Source: Thauera humireducens (GTDB taxonomy: Bacteria; Pseudomonadota; Gammaproteobacteria; Burkholderiales; Rhodocyclaceae). From it: 64,000 nt of DNA. This document shows positions 37,094 through 45,625 of the stretch, in pieces. A model generated the notes under the pieces. It searched no databases and was not told the origin of the DNA. It worked only from the letters and a program-made list of their open reading frames with translations. Position 1 is the stretch's first letter, and every line of letters begins with the position of its first letter. Position numbers and translations under genes: made by a program. Location: the NCBI RefSeq assembly GCF_001051995.2, contig NZ_CP014646.1, forward strand, positions 3,596,001 through 3,660,000, read 5' to 3'.

Positions 37094-37341
37094 TCCGGGC
37101 GGGCGTGAGGTCTTCAGGCCGTGCGGGTGCGTGCGCAGAGGGACGACGGCCGGCCTGAGTCACCCAATGGGGATACGTATTGCAATAGCGGGTATTCAGC
37201 TATTTCAAAATTTTATAACTGATAGTGTTTATCCGGACTTTTTTCTGCCGGGCCAACGCGCGAGACTCGTGATGTCTGGAAGACTTGTGGTGTTCCGTGC
37301 CGCAGACTTCCTTGTTGCAAGAACATCACGAGGAGACATCT
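37094..37341 (+). other. Intergenic region before the dctPQM operon
   Basis: 248 bp with no gene. It becomes AT-rich around 37180-37240 and contains the LysR-type box at 37200-37218; AGGAG (37331-37335) precedes the dctP start. Confidence 0.5.
37200..37218. promoter_or_regulatory. Candidate LysR box before dctPQM
   Basis: CTATTTCAAAATTTTATAA repeats the CTAT-N11-ATAR layout and the TCAAAAT spacer of the box at 15759-15777 in front of ligU, suggesting control by the lig-operon LysR protein. Confidence 0.55.
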
Positions 37342-38367
37342 ATGAAGATTCGTTCGCTGGCGCTGGGTCTTGCTGCCGCCGCTCTGGTCCCGACCGTTGC
37401 CCAGGCCGAGGAAGTCATCCTGAAGGTGGCGCATTTCCTGCCGCCGGTTTCTCCCGCCCATACCAAGTTCATCAGCCCGTGGTGCGACAAGATCGCTGCC
37501 GAGTCGCAGGGCAAGATGAAGTGCCAGATCTATCCGGCAATGAGTCTCGGTGGCACGCCGCCGCAGTTGCTGAACCAGGTCCGCGACGGCGTGGCCGACA
37601 TCGTGTGGACGCTGCCGGGCTACACCCCGGGCCGTTTCCCGACCTCCGAAGTCTTCGAGCTGCCCTTCATCACCACCACCCATGAGGCCTCGTCGCGCGC
37701 CATGTGGGACTTCGTGCAGGCGCACTCGATGAAGGAATTCGCCGGCATGAAGCCGATCGCGACCTGGGTGAACGGTCCGAACGTGCTGCACTTCCGCGAC
37801 AAGGAAGTGAAGACGCTGGAAGACCTCAAGGGCATGAAGGTGCGTGCGCCGTCGCGCCTCGGCACCAAGCTGCTGGCCGCGCTCGGCGCGACTCCGGTCG
37901 GCATGCCGGTGCCGCAGATGGCGGAGAGTCTGTCCAAGGGCGTGATCGAAGGCGCGCTGATCCCGTGGGAAGTCGTCCCCGCGACCAAGACGCACGAACT
38001 GACCAAGTTCCATGCCGAAGCGGGCGGGTCGCATGCGATGACCACCGCGACGATGATCTTCGTCATGAACCAGAAGAAGTACGACAGCCTGTCGCCTGAA
38101 CTGAAGAAGGTCATCGACGACAACAGCGGCCGCGAGACCTCGGCTTGGGTGTCGGCTCAGTTCAAGGATGCGGACGCGGGTGGCCGCGAGGCTGCCGTCG
38201 GTCGCGGCAACACCGTCTATGCCCTGCCGGCCGAAGAGATGGCCAAGTGGCAGGCGGCTTCCAAGCCGGTCGCCGAGGAGTGGATCAAGGAGATTTCCTC
38301 CAAGGGCGTCGATGGCCAGAAGCTGTTCGACGACGCCAATGCGCTCGTGACCCAGTACTCCAAGTAA
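37342..38367 (+). CDS. TRAP transporter DctP-family solute-binding protein, paralogue C
   Basis: 341 aa. Signal peptide MKIRSLALGLAAAALVPTVA to QAE. The core LNQVRDGVADIVWTLPGYTP and KVRAPSRLGTKLLAALGATP mark the same subfamily as the genes at 30859 and 31914. It heads a complete dctP-dctQ-dctM operon, with a hairpin after it. With a LysR box shared with the ligU promoter upstream, it probably brings in protocatechuate or a similar aromatic acid. Confidence 0.93.
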   Translation: MKIRSLALGLAAAALVPTVAQAEEVILKVAHFLPPVSPAHTKFISPWCDKIAAESQGKMKCQIYPAMSLGGTPPQLLNQVRDGVADIVWTLPGYTPGRFPTSEVFELPFITTTHEASSRAMWDFVQAHSMKEFAGMKPIATWVNGPNVLHFRDKEVKTLEDLKGMKVRAPSRLGTKLLAALGATPVGMPVPQMAESLSKGVIEGALIPWEVVPATKTHELTKFHAEAGGSHAMTTATMIFVMNQKKYDSLSPELKKVIDDNSGRETSAWVSAQFKDADAGGREAAVGRGNTVYALPAEEMAKWQAASKPVAEEWIKEISSKGVDGQKLFDDANALVTQYSK

Positions 38368-38383
38368 TCCAAGCAACCCGACG

Positions 38384-38421
38384 AAGGCCGGCCCCTGCGC
38401 CTCGACGGCGCGGCCGGCCTT
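38384..38421 (+). other. Intercistronic hairpin between dctP and dctQ
   Basis: AAGGCCGGCC (38384-38393) pairs perfectly with GGCCGGCCTT (38412-38421), followed only by GTTG. Likely raises binding-protein mRNA over permease mRNA. Confidence 0.55.
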
Positions 38422-38460
38422 GTTGATCAGAGCCTGAAGAATGCCGGAAGGAGACGTGTG

Positions 38461-38985
38461 ATGGCGGAGGCGATGGACCAACCGTATGTGGCCCCGACAG
38501 GGCCGGTTGGCAAGAGTATCGAATGGGCCTGCGCGGCGATGGCGATTCTCGCCGGCGTGATGTTCTGCATCGAGTCGGTGATGTCGGTTGTGAGCGTGGT
38601 CGGACGTGCCACGATCGGAGAGCCGGTGCCGGGCGACTACGAACTGGTGCAGATGCTCTCGGCGATGGGGATTGCGATGTGCCTGCCCTACTGCCAGCTG
38701 AAGAAGGGTCATGTGTTCGTGGATTTCTTCACCCTGTGGGCCCCGGCCGGCCTGAAGCGTCTCCTCGATTCGATCGCGGCGTTGCTCATGGCGTTCTGCG
38801 CCTTCGTGCTGGCCTGGCGGATCTGGGAAGGCATGCTGGAGATGCGTGAATACGGCGAGACCTCGATGGTGATCTCGCTGCCGGTGTGGTGGGGCTATGT
38901 CCCGGTGGTGCCGGCCTTCGTGCTGCTCGGCATCGCGGCGCTGTACACCTTTGTCCAGGAACTGCGCTCGGGAGCGGCAGCATGA
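38461..38985 (+). CDS. dctQ: TRAP transporter small permease subunit
   Basis: 174 aa with four membrane segments (about 20-45, 60-80, 95-120 and 140-165). The DctQ-like pattern GDYELVQMLSAMGIAMCLPY with KKGHVFVDFF is clear. The ATG at 38461 is preferred over the GTG at 38458 because AGGAG is well spaced to it. Its stop overlaps the dctM start (ATGA). It forms the inner-membrane complex with DctM. Confidence 0.93.
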   Translation: MAEAMDQPYVAPTGPVGKSIEWACAAMAILAGVMFCIESVMSVVSVVGRATIGEPVPGDYELVQMLSAMGIAMCLPYCQLKKGHVFVDFFTLWAPAGLKRLLDSIAALLMAFCAFVLAWRIWEGMLEMREYGETSMVISLPVWWGYVPVVPAFVLLGIAALYTFVQELRSGAAA

Positions 38986-40307
38986 GTGGAACGACGATCG
39001 GCCTGATCATGGGCGTGGTGATGATGTCGATGCTGGCGCTGCGCGTGCAGATCGGCATCGCGATGTTCCTCACCGGCGCCATCGGCTACATCTGGGTGTC
39101 GGGGCTGGACCCGCTGCTCGCCTATCTGAAGAACGCGCCCTATGGCCGTTTCTCGCTGTACGACCTGTCGGTGGTGCCGCTCTTCCTGCTGATGGGGCAG
39201 TTCGCCACCCACGGCGGGTTGTCGCGTGCGCTGTTCAAGGCGGGCAATGCCTTCATCGGCCACTGGAAGGGTGGCATGGCCATGGCGGGCGTGGCCTCTT
39301 GCGCCGGCTTTGGCGCGATCTGCGGCTCCTCGCTGGCAACCGCCGCGACGATGTCGCACGTGGTGCTGCCCGAGCTCAAGCGCCACCAGTACAAGCCCAG
39401 CCTGGCGACGGGTTCGCTGGCTGCGGGCGGCACGCTCGGCATCCTGATCCCGCCGTCGGTGCCGCTGGTGATCTACGCCATCCTGGCCGAGCAGAACATC
39501 GCCAAGCTGTTCCTGGCCGCCTTCGTCCCGGGCATCCTGGCGGCGATCGGCTACATGCTGGTGATTGCCATCGTGTGCCGCGTCGATGCCGCTGCAGGCG
39601 GTCCGGGCTCGCCCAAGCACAGCTGGGCCGAGCGCCTCAGGACGGTGATCGATACCTGGCCGGTGCTGCTGATCTTCCTGGTGGTGATCGGCGGTATCTA
39701 CGGCGGTCTCTTCACCCCGACCGAAGCCGCGGCCGTCGGTGCGCTGGCGACCGGGATCGCTGCGTGGCGGTCGGGCGGCCTGAAAGGGCGCGGCTTCATG
39801 GAGTGCATCTATGGCACCGCCACCGGCACCGGCATGATGTTCCTGATCCTGCTCGGGGCCGATACGCTGAACTCGTTCATGGCGCTGTCGCAGCTGCCGG
39901 CCGAGGCCGCGGCCTGGGTGCAGGAGATGGGCTTCGGTCCCTTCACGGTGCTGTTCGCGATCATCCTCATCTACCTGGTGCTGGGCTGCGTGATGGACAG
40001 CCTGTCGATGATCCTGCTGACGGTGCCCATCTTCCTGCCGATCATCCTGGGCCTGGACTACTGGGGCTTGGGCATGGAAGAGAAGGCGATCTGGTTCGGC
40101 ATGGTCGCGCTGGTGGTGATGGAGGTGGGCCTGATCACGCCGCCGGTGGGGATGAACGTCTACATCATCAACGGGGTGGCGAAGGACGTGCCGATGGCGA
40201 CGATCTTCCGCGGCGTGCTGCCTTTCCTCGCCTCGGACATCATCCGCATCTTCCTGCTGGTGTTCTTCCCGAGCATCTCGCTGGTGGCGCTGTGGGCCGT
40301 ATCCTGA
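38982..40307 (+). CDS. dctM: TRAP transporter large permease subunit
   Basis: 441 aa, about 12 membrane segments. The DctM signatures are seen: FGAICGSSLATAATMSHVVL, GTLGILIPPSVPLVIYAILA and GLFTPTEAAAVGALATG, plus the C-terminal GLITPPVGMNVYIIN. It carries solute with Na+ or H+ after hand-over from a DctP protein. Three same-length DctP paralogues in the window may all feed it. Confidence 0.95.
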   Translation: MSGTTIGLIMGVVMMSMLALRVQIGIAMFLTGAIGYIWVSGLDPLLAYLKNAPYGRFSLYDLSVVPLFLLMGQFATHGGLSRALFKAGNAFIGHWKGGMAMAGVASCAGFGAICGSSLATAATMSHVVLPELKRHQYKPSLATGSLAAGGTLGILIPPSVPLVIYAILAEQNIAKLFLAAFVPGILAAIGYMLVIAIVCRVDAAAGGPGSPKHSWAERLRTVIDTWPVLLIFLVVIGGIYGGLFTPTEAAAVGALATGIAAWRSGGLKGRGFMECIYGTATGTGMMFLILLGADTLNSFMALSQLPAEAAAWVQEMGFGPFTVLFAIILIYLVLGCVMDSLSMILLTVPIFLPIILGLDYWGLGMEEKAIWFGMVALVVMEVGLITPPVGMNVYIINGVAKDVPMATIFRGVLPFLASDIIRIFLLVFFPSISLVALWAVS

Positions 40308-40330
40308 GCTGAGCATCCATGATGTCTGAC

Positions 40331-40377
40331 GCGTCGGCCGGTCCGGGCCTCCTTGGAGGGGCAGGACCGGCCGACGC
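40331..40377 (+). terminator. Long stem-loop after dctM
   Basis: GCGTCGGCCGGTCC (40331-40344) pairs perfectly over 14 bp with 40364-40377. Only a short T stretch follows (ATTTG), so termination efficiency is uncertain. Confidence 0.6.
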
Positions 40378-40480
40378 ATTTGCAGCACGAGGCGCCATCG
40401 GCTAGGCTCGGGGCGTTCTCCGGTGCGGTGCCCCGAGGTGGTGCCACCCACGCTGTGTTCTTCCATTTCAAAGCGAGCCC

Positions 40481-41344
40481 ATGACTGCGCGAGACCTGGT
40501 TCCAGAACCGCTCAACCCCCTCGGTATCGACGGGGTGGAATTCATCGAATTCGTCACCGGCCGGCCACAGGCGCTGGGCGGCGTGCTGCAGCGGCTCGGC
40601 TTCGCGCCGATCGCGCGCCACCGCTCGCGCGAGGTCGTGCTCTACCGCCAGGGGGCGATGAATCTCATCGTCAATGCCGAACCCGGCGGGGCCGATCCGT
40701 CAGCCACCTTCGTCTCTGCGGTCGCCTTCCGCGTGCGTGACGCCGCCTACGCCATGCGTCATTCGCTCGATGCCGGAGCATGGGAGGTGCCGCGCCGCGC
40801 CGCAGCGATGGAGCTGAACATTCCGGGCATCCTCGGCAGCGGCGAAAGCGCGATCTATTTCGTCGACCGCTACAAGGACTTCTCGATCTACGACGTCGAC
40901 TTCGTGCCGCTGCCCGGCACGGACTCGAACCCGCCTGCCCTTGCCGGGCTGCATTACTTCGGCCTGGTGCAGGCGGTGGGTGCCTTCCGCAGCAGCGAGT
41001 GGGTGGATTTCTACCGTCAGATGCTGGGCTTCCGGCAGCTGACCGAGGCGGACTTTGTCGGCATCCTGCCCAAGGGCACGCTTCTGCAGAGCCCCTGTGG
41101 CCGGTTCTACCTGCAGCTTATCGAGCCACCGGAAGGGGCCGAAGACATCCATTGGGACGATGGCCTGGTACGCATCGGCCTGGGGGCGCCCGACGTGCTG
41201 GAGGCGATGCGGGTGTTGCGCGAGCGCGGCGTGGTGTTCATCGACGAGGGGGCACTGCATCCGGGCGAGAAGGGCGCGCTGACGCAGGTCTATCTCGGCA
41301 GCGTCACCTTCGAACTCGTCGCCAGCCGGCTCGCCGCGGGCTGA
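40481..41344 (+). CDS. Stand-alone VOC protein homologous to the C-terminal half of QuiC
   Basis: 287 aa with two vicinal-oxygen-chelate modules of the 4-hydroxyphenylpyruvate dioxygenase type. HRSREVVLYRQG and LIVNAEPGG closely match HRSKAVTLYRQG and IILNAEPGS in the QuiC encoded at 42322. Of the three expected metal ligands, His158 and Glu278 (VTFELVAS) are kept but the middle His is Arg231 in this reading, so iron chemistry is doubtful. It is followed by a TIM-barrel gene related to the other half of QuiC. Function unknown; possibly a subunit or lactoylglutathione-like isomerase. Confidence 0.8.
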   Translation: MTARDLVPEPLNPLGIDGVEFIEFVTGRPQALGGVLQRLGFAPIARHRSREVVLYRQGAMNLIVNAEPGGADPSATFVSAVAFRVRDAAYAMRHSLDAGAWEVPRRAAAMELNIPGILGSGESAIYFVDRYKDFSIYDVDFVPLPGTDSNPPALAGLHYFGLVQAVGAFRSSEWVDFYRQMLGFRQLTEADFVGILPKGTLLQSPCGRFYLQLIEPPEGAEDIHWDDGLVRIGLGAPDVLEAMRVLRERGVVFIDEGALHPGEKGALTQVYLGSVTFELVASRLAAG

Positions 41345-41380
41345 GCCCGGCGACGGTCGTCATTTCCTGCGGAGGACGTC

Positions 41381-42277
41381 TTGGATTTCGATTCTGTCGC
41401 GCTCGACACCAGCGCCATGGCCGGCCCGCTCGAGGTACGCCTGGGAGCGGCCATGGCCAGCGGCTTCCGGCAGGTCGTGGTGTCGGCTGCGGATCTGGTG
41501 AGCCATCCGCGCGGGGTGGACGAGGCGGTGGCGCTGGTGCGCCACAGTGGCGTCCGGGTGCAGGCCTTGCGCCAACTGCAGGACTACGAAGGACTGTCGG
41601 GGCCGTTGCACCAGTACAAGGTGAACATCGCCAAGGGGCTGCTCAACCTGTGCCGTGCCGTCGGGGCGCCGCTACTGCTGGTCACGGCCAGCACCGTCGC
41701 GGAGGCCGGCGAAGACGCCGAGCACGTGGCGCGCGACCTGGCCAAGCTCGCCACGCTGGCCGTGCCCAAGGGTATCGACATCGCCTATCAGGCGCAGCCC
41801 GGCTCGCGCGTCGCGGCGGACGTGGTGAGTGCCGAGGCCTGCGTGAATGCGGCCGATCGCGCCAACCTCGGCATGGCCATCGACACCGGCCATCTCTTCA
41901 CTGGCGATGGCGGGCTCGATGCGCTCGATCGCTGCTATGCAGACCGCCTGTTCCTGGTCGGCCTGAGCGACACGATCGCGATGCGCGCGGGCGACGCCGC
42001 ATCACCCGCCGCAGGGGAGCGGACGCGGGACTACGTGCGCGTGTTCCCCGGCGACGGCAGCAGTGCCGAAGCCCTGCTGGAACTGATTCGCCGTCTGCGG
42101 CTGATCGGCTTCCACGGCGGCTTCTGCCTCAACGCCGCGAATGCCGACCATGCCCAGCTGCCGGCCGCCTTCGTGGCCGAACAGGCCCGCGACTCACTGC
42201 ACTGGCTGCTCGCCCGCCTGCGTCACATCGATCTGCCACGCCGCCGGACGCCGCGCCCCTCACTGCCGAAGGACTGA
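41381..42277 (+). CDS. TIM-barrel protein homologous to the N-terminal half of QuiC, metal site altered
   Basis: 298 aa, xylose-isomerase-like barrel. LQDYEGLSGPLHQYKVNIAK matches FRDFEGVSDAQFRRNLDRVE of QuiC and AVGAPLLLV matches ALGAPQLLV. The QuiC metal ligands Glu134, Asp165, Gln191 and Glu239 correspond here to Gln137, Asp168, Gly194 and Asn251, so only one is kept. TTG start with GGAGG five bases before it. It is convergent with quiC. The pair 40481/41381 looks like a split, rearranged QuiC relative that may no longer be a metal-dependent dehydratase. Confidence 0.75.
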   Translation: MDFDSVALDTSAMAGPLEVRLGAAMASGFRQVVVSAADLVSHPRGVDEAVALVRHSGVRVQALRQLQDYEGLSGPLHQYKVNIAKGLLNLCRAVGAPLLLVTASTVAEAGEDAEHVARDLAKLATLAVPKGIDIAYQAQPGSRVAADVVSAEACVNAADRANLGMAIDTGHLFTGDGGLDALDRCYADRLFLVGLSDTIAMRAGDAASPAAGERTRDYVRVFPGDGSSAEALLELIRRLRLIGFHGGFCLNAANADHAQLPAAFVAEQARDSLHWLLARLRHIDLPRRRTPRPSLPKD

Positions 42278-42321
42278 GTACGCCGCGCCGCGCGGGCGAT
42301 CCCGGGCAGTGAGCGTCGCGC

Positions 42322-44241
42322 TCAGCGGTTCGTACGCAGGTGGGCCATCATGCGCGCCGGCGCGTTCGCTGCGCCGTACCCGTCATAGGCGCCGTTGCGC
42401 TGCACGATCTCGAAGAAGAAGCGTTCGGCGAACACCTGGGTGTAGACATGGAAGTACTCGCCCTCGGCCGTCGCGTCATACAGGATGCCGAGTGCAGCCA
42501 TGCGGGCGACGAGCGCGTCGTCCAGCACGAAGCGGGTCGGCAGGTCGTCGTAGTAGTTCGGCGACACCGGGATGAAGCTGACGCCGTTGGCACGCAGCCG
42601 CTCCACCGTGGCGAAGATGTCGGCGCAGCTGAAGGACACGTGGTGCACGCTGGCGCCCGCCAGTTGCGTGATGGTGCGCGCGGTCGCGGTGGTGTCGCTG
42701 TCCGACACGTCGAGCACGAAGCGCAGCTTGCGGTCTGCCGTTGCGACCCCGCGGGTGCTGATCAGGCCGTAGGGATCGACGAGGTCCATGCTTTCACCGG
42801 GCTCGCCGCCGAGGATGGCACGATAGAACAGGGTCCAGGCATCCTGGCGCAGCTGCGGCAGGCCCTGCGCGATGTGGTCGACCGCCTGGAGGTCGGTGGG
42901 CGAGGGCGCGCTTGCGGTCTCGTCCTCGAGCAGGAAGTCGATCTCGAACAGCCGCTTCGAGCCTTGAGTGGACGGTACGAAATAGATCAGGCTGCCGTCG
43001 GGCGCGCGAATCGCTGGAATCTTCAACTCGTTCGGGCCGATGCGGCCTTCGAAGCGGGGGCAGCCGAAGGCGGTGGCGCGGTTCAGGGCGCGCAGGCTGT
43101 CTTCGGTGGCGATGCCCAGTGCGCAGATCGAGGGCCCGTGCTGCATGAAATGGCTGCGCGCGAAGGAACCGGGCTCCGCATTCAGGATGATGTCGATGTC
43201 GCCCTGGCGGTACAGCGTGACGGCCTTCGAGCGGTGCTCGCCGGCGCGGCGAAAGCCCAGCGCGCCCAGCACCTGGGCCAGGGCGCGTTCGGATTCGGTG
43301 TCGACCGCGAACTCGATGAAGGCCAGGCCGTCCAGTGCCGGGATGCGGGGCGGGCTGAACAGTTCGACGCGCGCGGCGGCGGCCTCGCGTGCCTGGTTCA
43401 GTAAGACGTCATCGCCGGGGGCGGCGAGCCGGCGTTCCACGGCTTCCTCCAAGTACAGCAGGGAGCGGTAGGCGTCGATTGCGGTCGGGCGGGTCGGCGC
43501 CGCGCGGAAATGGTCGTTGAACACCTCGAGCGACAGCGGCCCGGTGTAGCCGGCGAGCAGGACCTTCTCCAGGAAAGTGACCAGGTCGAAATTGCCCTGT
43601 CCCGGGAAGCAGCGGAAATGCCGGCTCCACTGCAGCACGTCCATGACCTTGTAGGGGGCGTCGGCCAGTTGCAGGAAGGCGATCTTGTCGCCCGGAATGT
43701 CCGCGATGGCGGCGGGGTCGTCGCCCAGCGACAGGATGTGGAAGCTGTCGAGCAGGATGCCGAGGTGCGGGTGGTTGGCCTCCTTCACGATCTTCCAGGC
43801 GTGCTGGTAGTGCCGGATGTGGCGCGACCACGCCAGCGCCTCGAAGCCGATCGTGATGTTGCGGCGGGCAGCGCGCTCGGCCAGTTCGTAGAGCTGGGCA
43901 GCCGAGCGCGCATCGTCGGCGATGGCGTCCGGCGCGCAACTCGAGCACACCAGGAGTTGCGGGGCGCCCAGTGCTTCCATGATGTCGAACTTGCGCTCGA
44001 CGCGATCGAGGTTGCGCCTGAACTGGGCGTCGCTGACGCCTTCGAAGTCGCGGAAGGGCTGGTAGAGGTCGATCCCGAGGCCGAGGTCGTGACACAGGCG
44101 GCGCACGTCGGCCGCGGTGCCGTGGTAGTTGATGAAGTCGTTCTCGAAGATCTCGACTGCGTCGAAACGCGCCGAGGCGATGGCCTCGAGCTTTTCCTCG
44201 AGCGTGCCGCTGAGGCACACGGTGGCGATGGAACGACGCAT
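42322..44241 (-). CDS. quiC: 3-dehydroshikimate dehydratase, two-domain type
   Basis: 639 aa. Converts 3-dehydroshikimate to protocatechuate. Residues 1-290 are the catalytic TIM barrel with the metal ligands Glu134 (GFEALAW), Asp165 and His168 (LLDSFH), Gln191 (FLQLADAP) and Glu239 (LSLEVFN), matching the numbering I recall for Pseudomonas QuiC1. Residues about 300-639 are an HPPD-like VOC domain with His and Glu ligands retained (AVDHIAQG, SVHHVSFS, FFFEIVQ). The start at MRRSIATVCL fits the family. Last gene of the operon dctQ-dctM-aroE-usp-quiC under the IclR-type operator at 47580. Confidence 0.95.
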   Translation of the reverse strand: MRRSIATVCLSGTLEEKLEAIASARFDAVEIFENDFINYHGTAADVRRLCHDLGLGIDLYQPFRDFEGVSDAQFRRNLDRVERKFDIMEALGAPQLLVCSSCAPDAIADDARSAAQLYELAERAARRNITIGFEALAWSRHIRHYQHAWKIVKEANHPHLGILLDSFHILSLGDDPAAIADIPGDKIAFLQLADAPYKVMDVLQWSRHFRCFPGQGNFDLVTFLEKVLLAGYTGPLSLEVFNDHFRAAPTRPTAIDAYRSLLYLEEAVERRLAAPGDDVLLNQAREAAAARVELFSPPRIPALDGLAFIEFAVDTESERALAQVLGALGFRRAGEHRSKAVTLYRQGDIDIILNAEPGSFARSHFMQHGPSICALGIATEDSLRALNRATAFGCPRFEGRIGPNELKIPAIRAPDGSLIYFVPSTQGSKRLFEIDFLLEDETASAPSPTDLQAVDHIAQGLPQLRQDAWTLFYRAILGGEPGESMDLVDPYGLISTRGVATADRKLRFVLDVSDSDTTATARTITQLAGASVHHVSFSCADIFATVERLRANGVSFIPVSPNYYDDLPTRFVLDDALVARMAALGILYDATAEGEYFHVYTQVFAERFFFEIVQRNGAYDGYGAANAPARMMAHLRTNR

Positions 44242-44276
44242 CGGTCGGGTTTCCTGGGTCGGGGCGGAAGGCCGCG

Positions 44277-44699
44277 TCAGCGCACCACCAGCACCGGTAC
44301 GCTGGTGCGCTTGAGGACGTCGGCGGTGACGCTGCCGAGCAACAGCTCGACGACGCCGCGGCGGGCGTGTGAGGCCATGTGGATCAGGTCGCAGCCGCGC
44401 TTGCGTGCGGTTTCGACGATCTCGTCGGCGGGCGAGTCGCTCTCGACGTAGAAGCACTCGGCCTCGACTCCGGCCTGCCTGGCCAGCGCGCCGATCGGGC
44501 GCAGGAAGCCCTGCGCCATCTCCGTGCGGGCGGCCTCGTCGCGGGTGGACTTGCCCAGGCCGGCCGCCACGGCGCTGTCGGTCAGCACGTAGAGCACGGT
44601 GGCGCGGGCTCCGTGGATCTTGGCCAATTCGAGTGCGCGCCTGGCGGCGTCGGTCGACATGTCGGAGCCGTCGATCGGAATCAGGATGTGCTTGTACAT
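44277..44699 (-). CDS. Universal stress protein (UspA family)
   Basis: 140 aa. Rossmann-like Usp domain: YKHILIPIDGSDMSTDAARR at the start, and GSVTADVLKRTSVPVLVVR at the end, with the ATP-binding GxxxG-like MASHARRGVVELLLGS. It lies 5 bp after aroE and 35 bp before quiC, so it is part of the operon. Single-domain Usp proteins are often encoded beside TRAP permeases, where they are thought to modulate transport; that role here is inference. Confidence 0.92.
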   Translation of the reverse strand: MYKHILIPIDGSDMSTDAARRALELAKIHGARATVLYVLTDSAVAAGLGKSTRDEAARTEMAQGFLRPIGALARQAGVEAECFYVESDSPADEIVETARKRGCDLIHMASHARRGVVELLLGSVTADVLKRTSVPVLVVR

Positions 44700-44704
44700 G
44701 GTGT

Positions 44705-45589
44705 TCAGTCCTTCTTGTTCGCGACCATCGACAGGAAGTGCGCGCGCATGCGTTCGGCGTCGGGTTCGAGGCCGGTGAAGTGGCGGAAGGCGCCGACGGC
44801 CTGGAACACCGCCATGCCGCCGCCGTCGAGCGTGCGGCAGCCCTTGGCGCGGGACACGCGCAGCAGTTCGGTCTCGAGCGGGAAGTAGACGATCTCCGCC
44901 ACCCAGATGCGGCCGTCGATCAGCTCGGCCGGCAGCGGCAGGCCAGGCAGCTTGGCCATGCCGGTGGGGGTGCAGTGGATCAGGCCGTCGGTCTCGGCCA
45001 TTGCGGTCGCGAGGTCGTTGCCCGCGATGCAGCGCCCGGCGCCGAAGCGCGCACACAGGCTGTCCGCAAGCTCGCGTGCGCGCGCCGGGTCGATGTCGAA
45101 CACCGTCAGTTGCCGCGCGCCCAGGCCGAGCGCCGCATGCGCCACCGCGGCACCGGCGCCGCCGGCACCGAGCTGCACCACCCTGCCCATCTTCGCGCCC
45201 GGCAGGCCGCGGCGGAAACCCTCGGCAAAGCCCGAGCAGTCGGTGTTGTGTCCGATCAGGCGGCCGTCCCTGATCACCACGGTGTTCACCGCGTTGAGTG
45301 CACGCGCCTCGTCCGACAATTCATCGAGCAGCGGCACGATCGCCTGCTTGCACGGGAAGGTGATGTTCAGTCCCGAGAAGCCCATGCGCCGGGCGGCGGT
45401 CAGCAGCTCGGGCAGGTCGTCGGCCGTCAGGCCCAGCGGGTCGAGATCGATCTTCTTGTAGACGTAGCGGAAGCCCTGGGCTTCGCCCTCCTGCTCGTGC
45501 ATTGCCGGCGTCAGCGAGGCCTGGATGCCCGAGCCGATCAGGCCGCAGACCATGGAGGGAAGCGATGGCGTGTTCGGCGTATTGCTCAT
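44705..45589 (-). CDS. aroE: Shikimate/quinate dehydrogenase
   Basis: 294 aa. NAD(P)-dependent oxidation of shikimate or quinate to the 3-dehydro form. The catalytic Lys81 (NITFPCKQ) and Asp117 (GHNTDCSG) are present and QLGAGGAGAAVAHAALG is the nucleotide fold. The substrate loop reads GSGIQASLTPAMHEQEG, the form seen in catabolic quinate/shikimate dehydrogenases rather than the SRSP form of biosynthetic AroE. Its operon with TRAP permease and quiC supports a degradative role. Confidence 0.93.
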   Translation of the reverse strand: MSNTPNTPSLPSMVCGLIGSGIQASLTPAMHEQEGEAQGFRYVYKKIDLDPLGLTADDLPELLTAARRMGFSGLNITFPCKQAIVPLLDELSDEARALNAVNTVVIRDGRLIGHNTDCSGFAEGFRRGLPGAKMGRVVQLGAGGAGAAVAHAALGLGARQLTVFDIDPARARELADSLCARFGAGRCIAGNDLATAMAETDGLIHCTPTGMAKLPGLPLPAELIDGRIWVAEIVYFPLETELLRVSRAKGCRTLDGGGMAVFQAVGAFRHFTGLEPDAERMRAHFLSMVANKKD

Positions 45590-45625
45590 CGGGTGTTTCC
45601 TTGGAGAGGTGTTGGGGGTGCGTGC

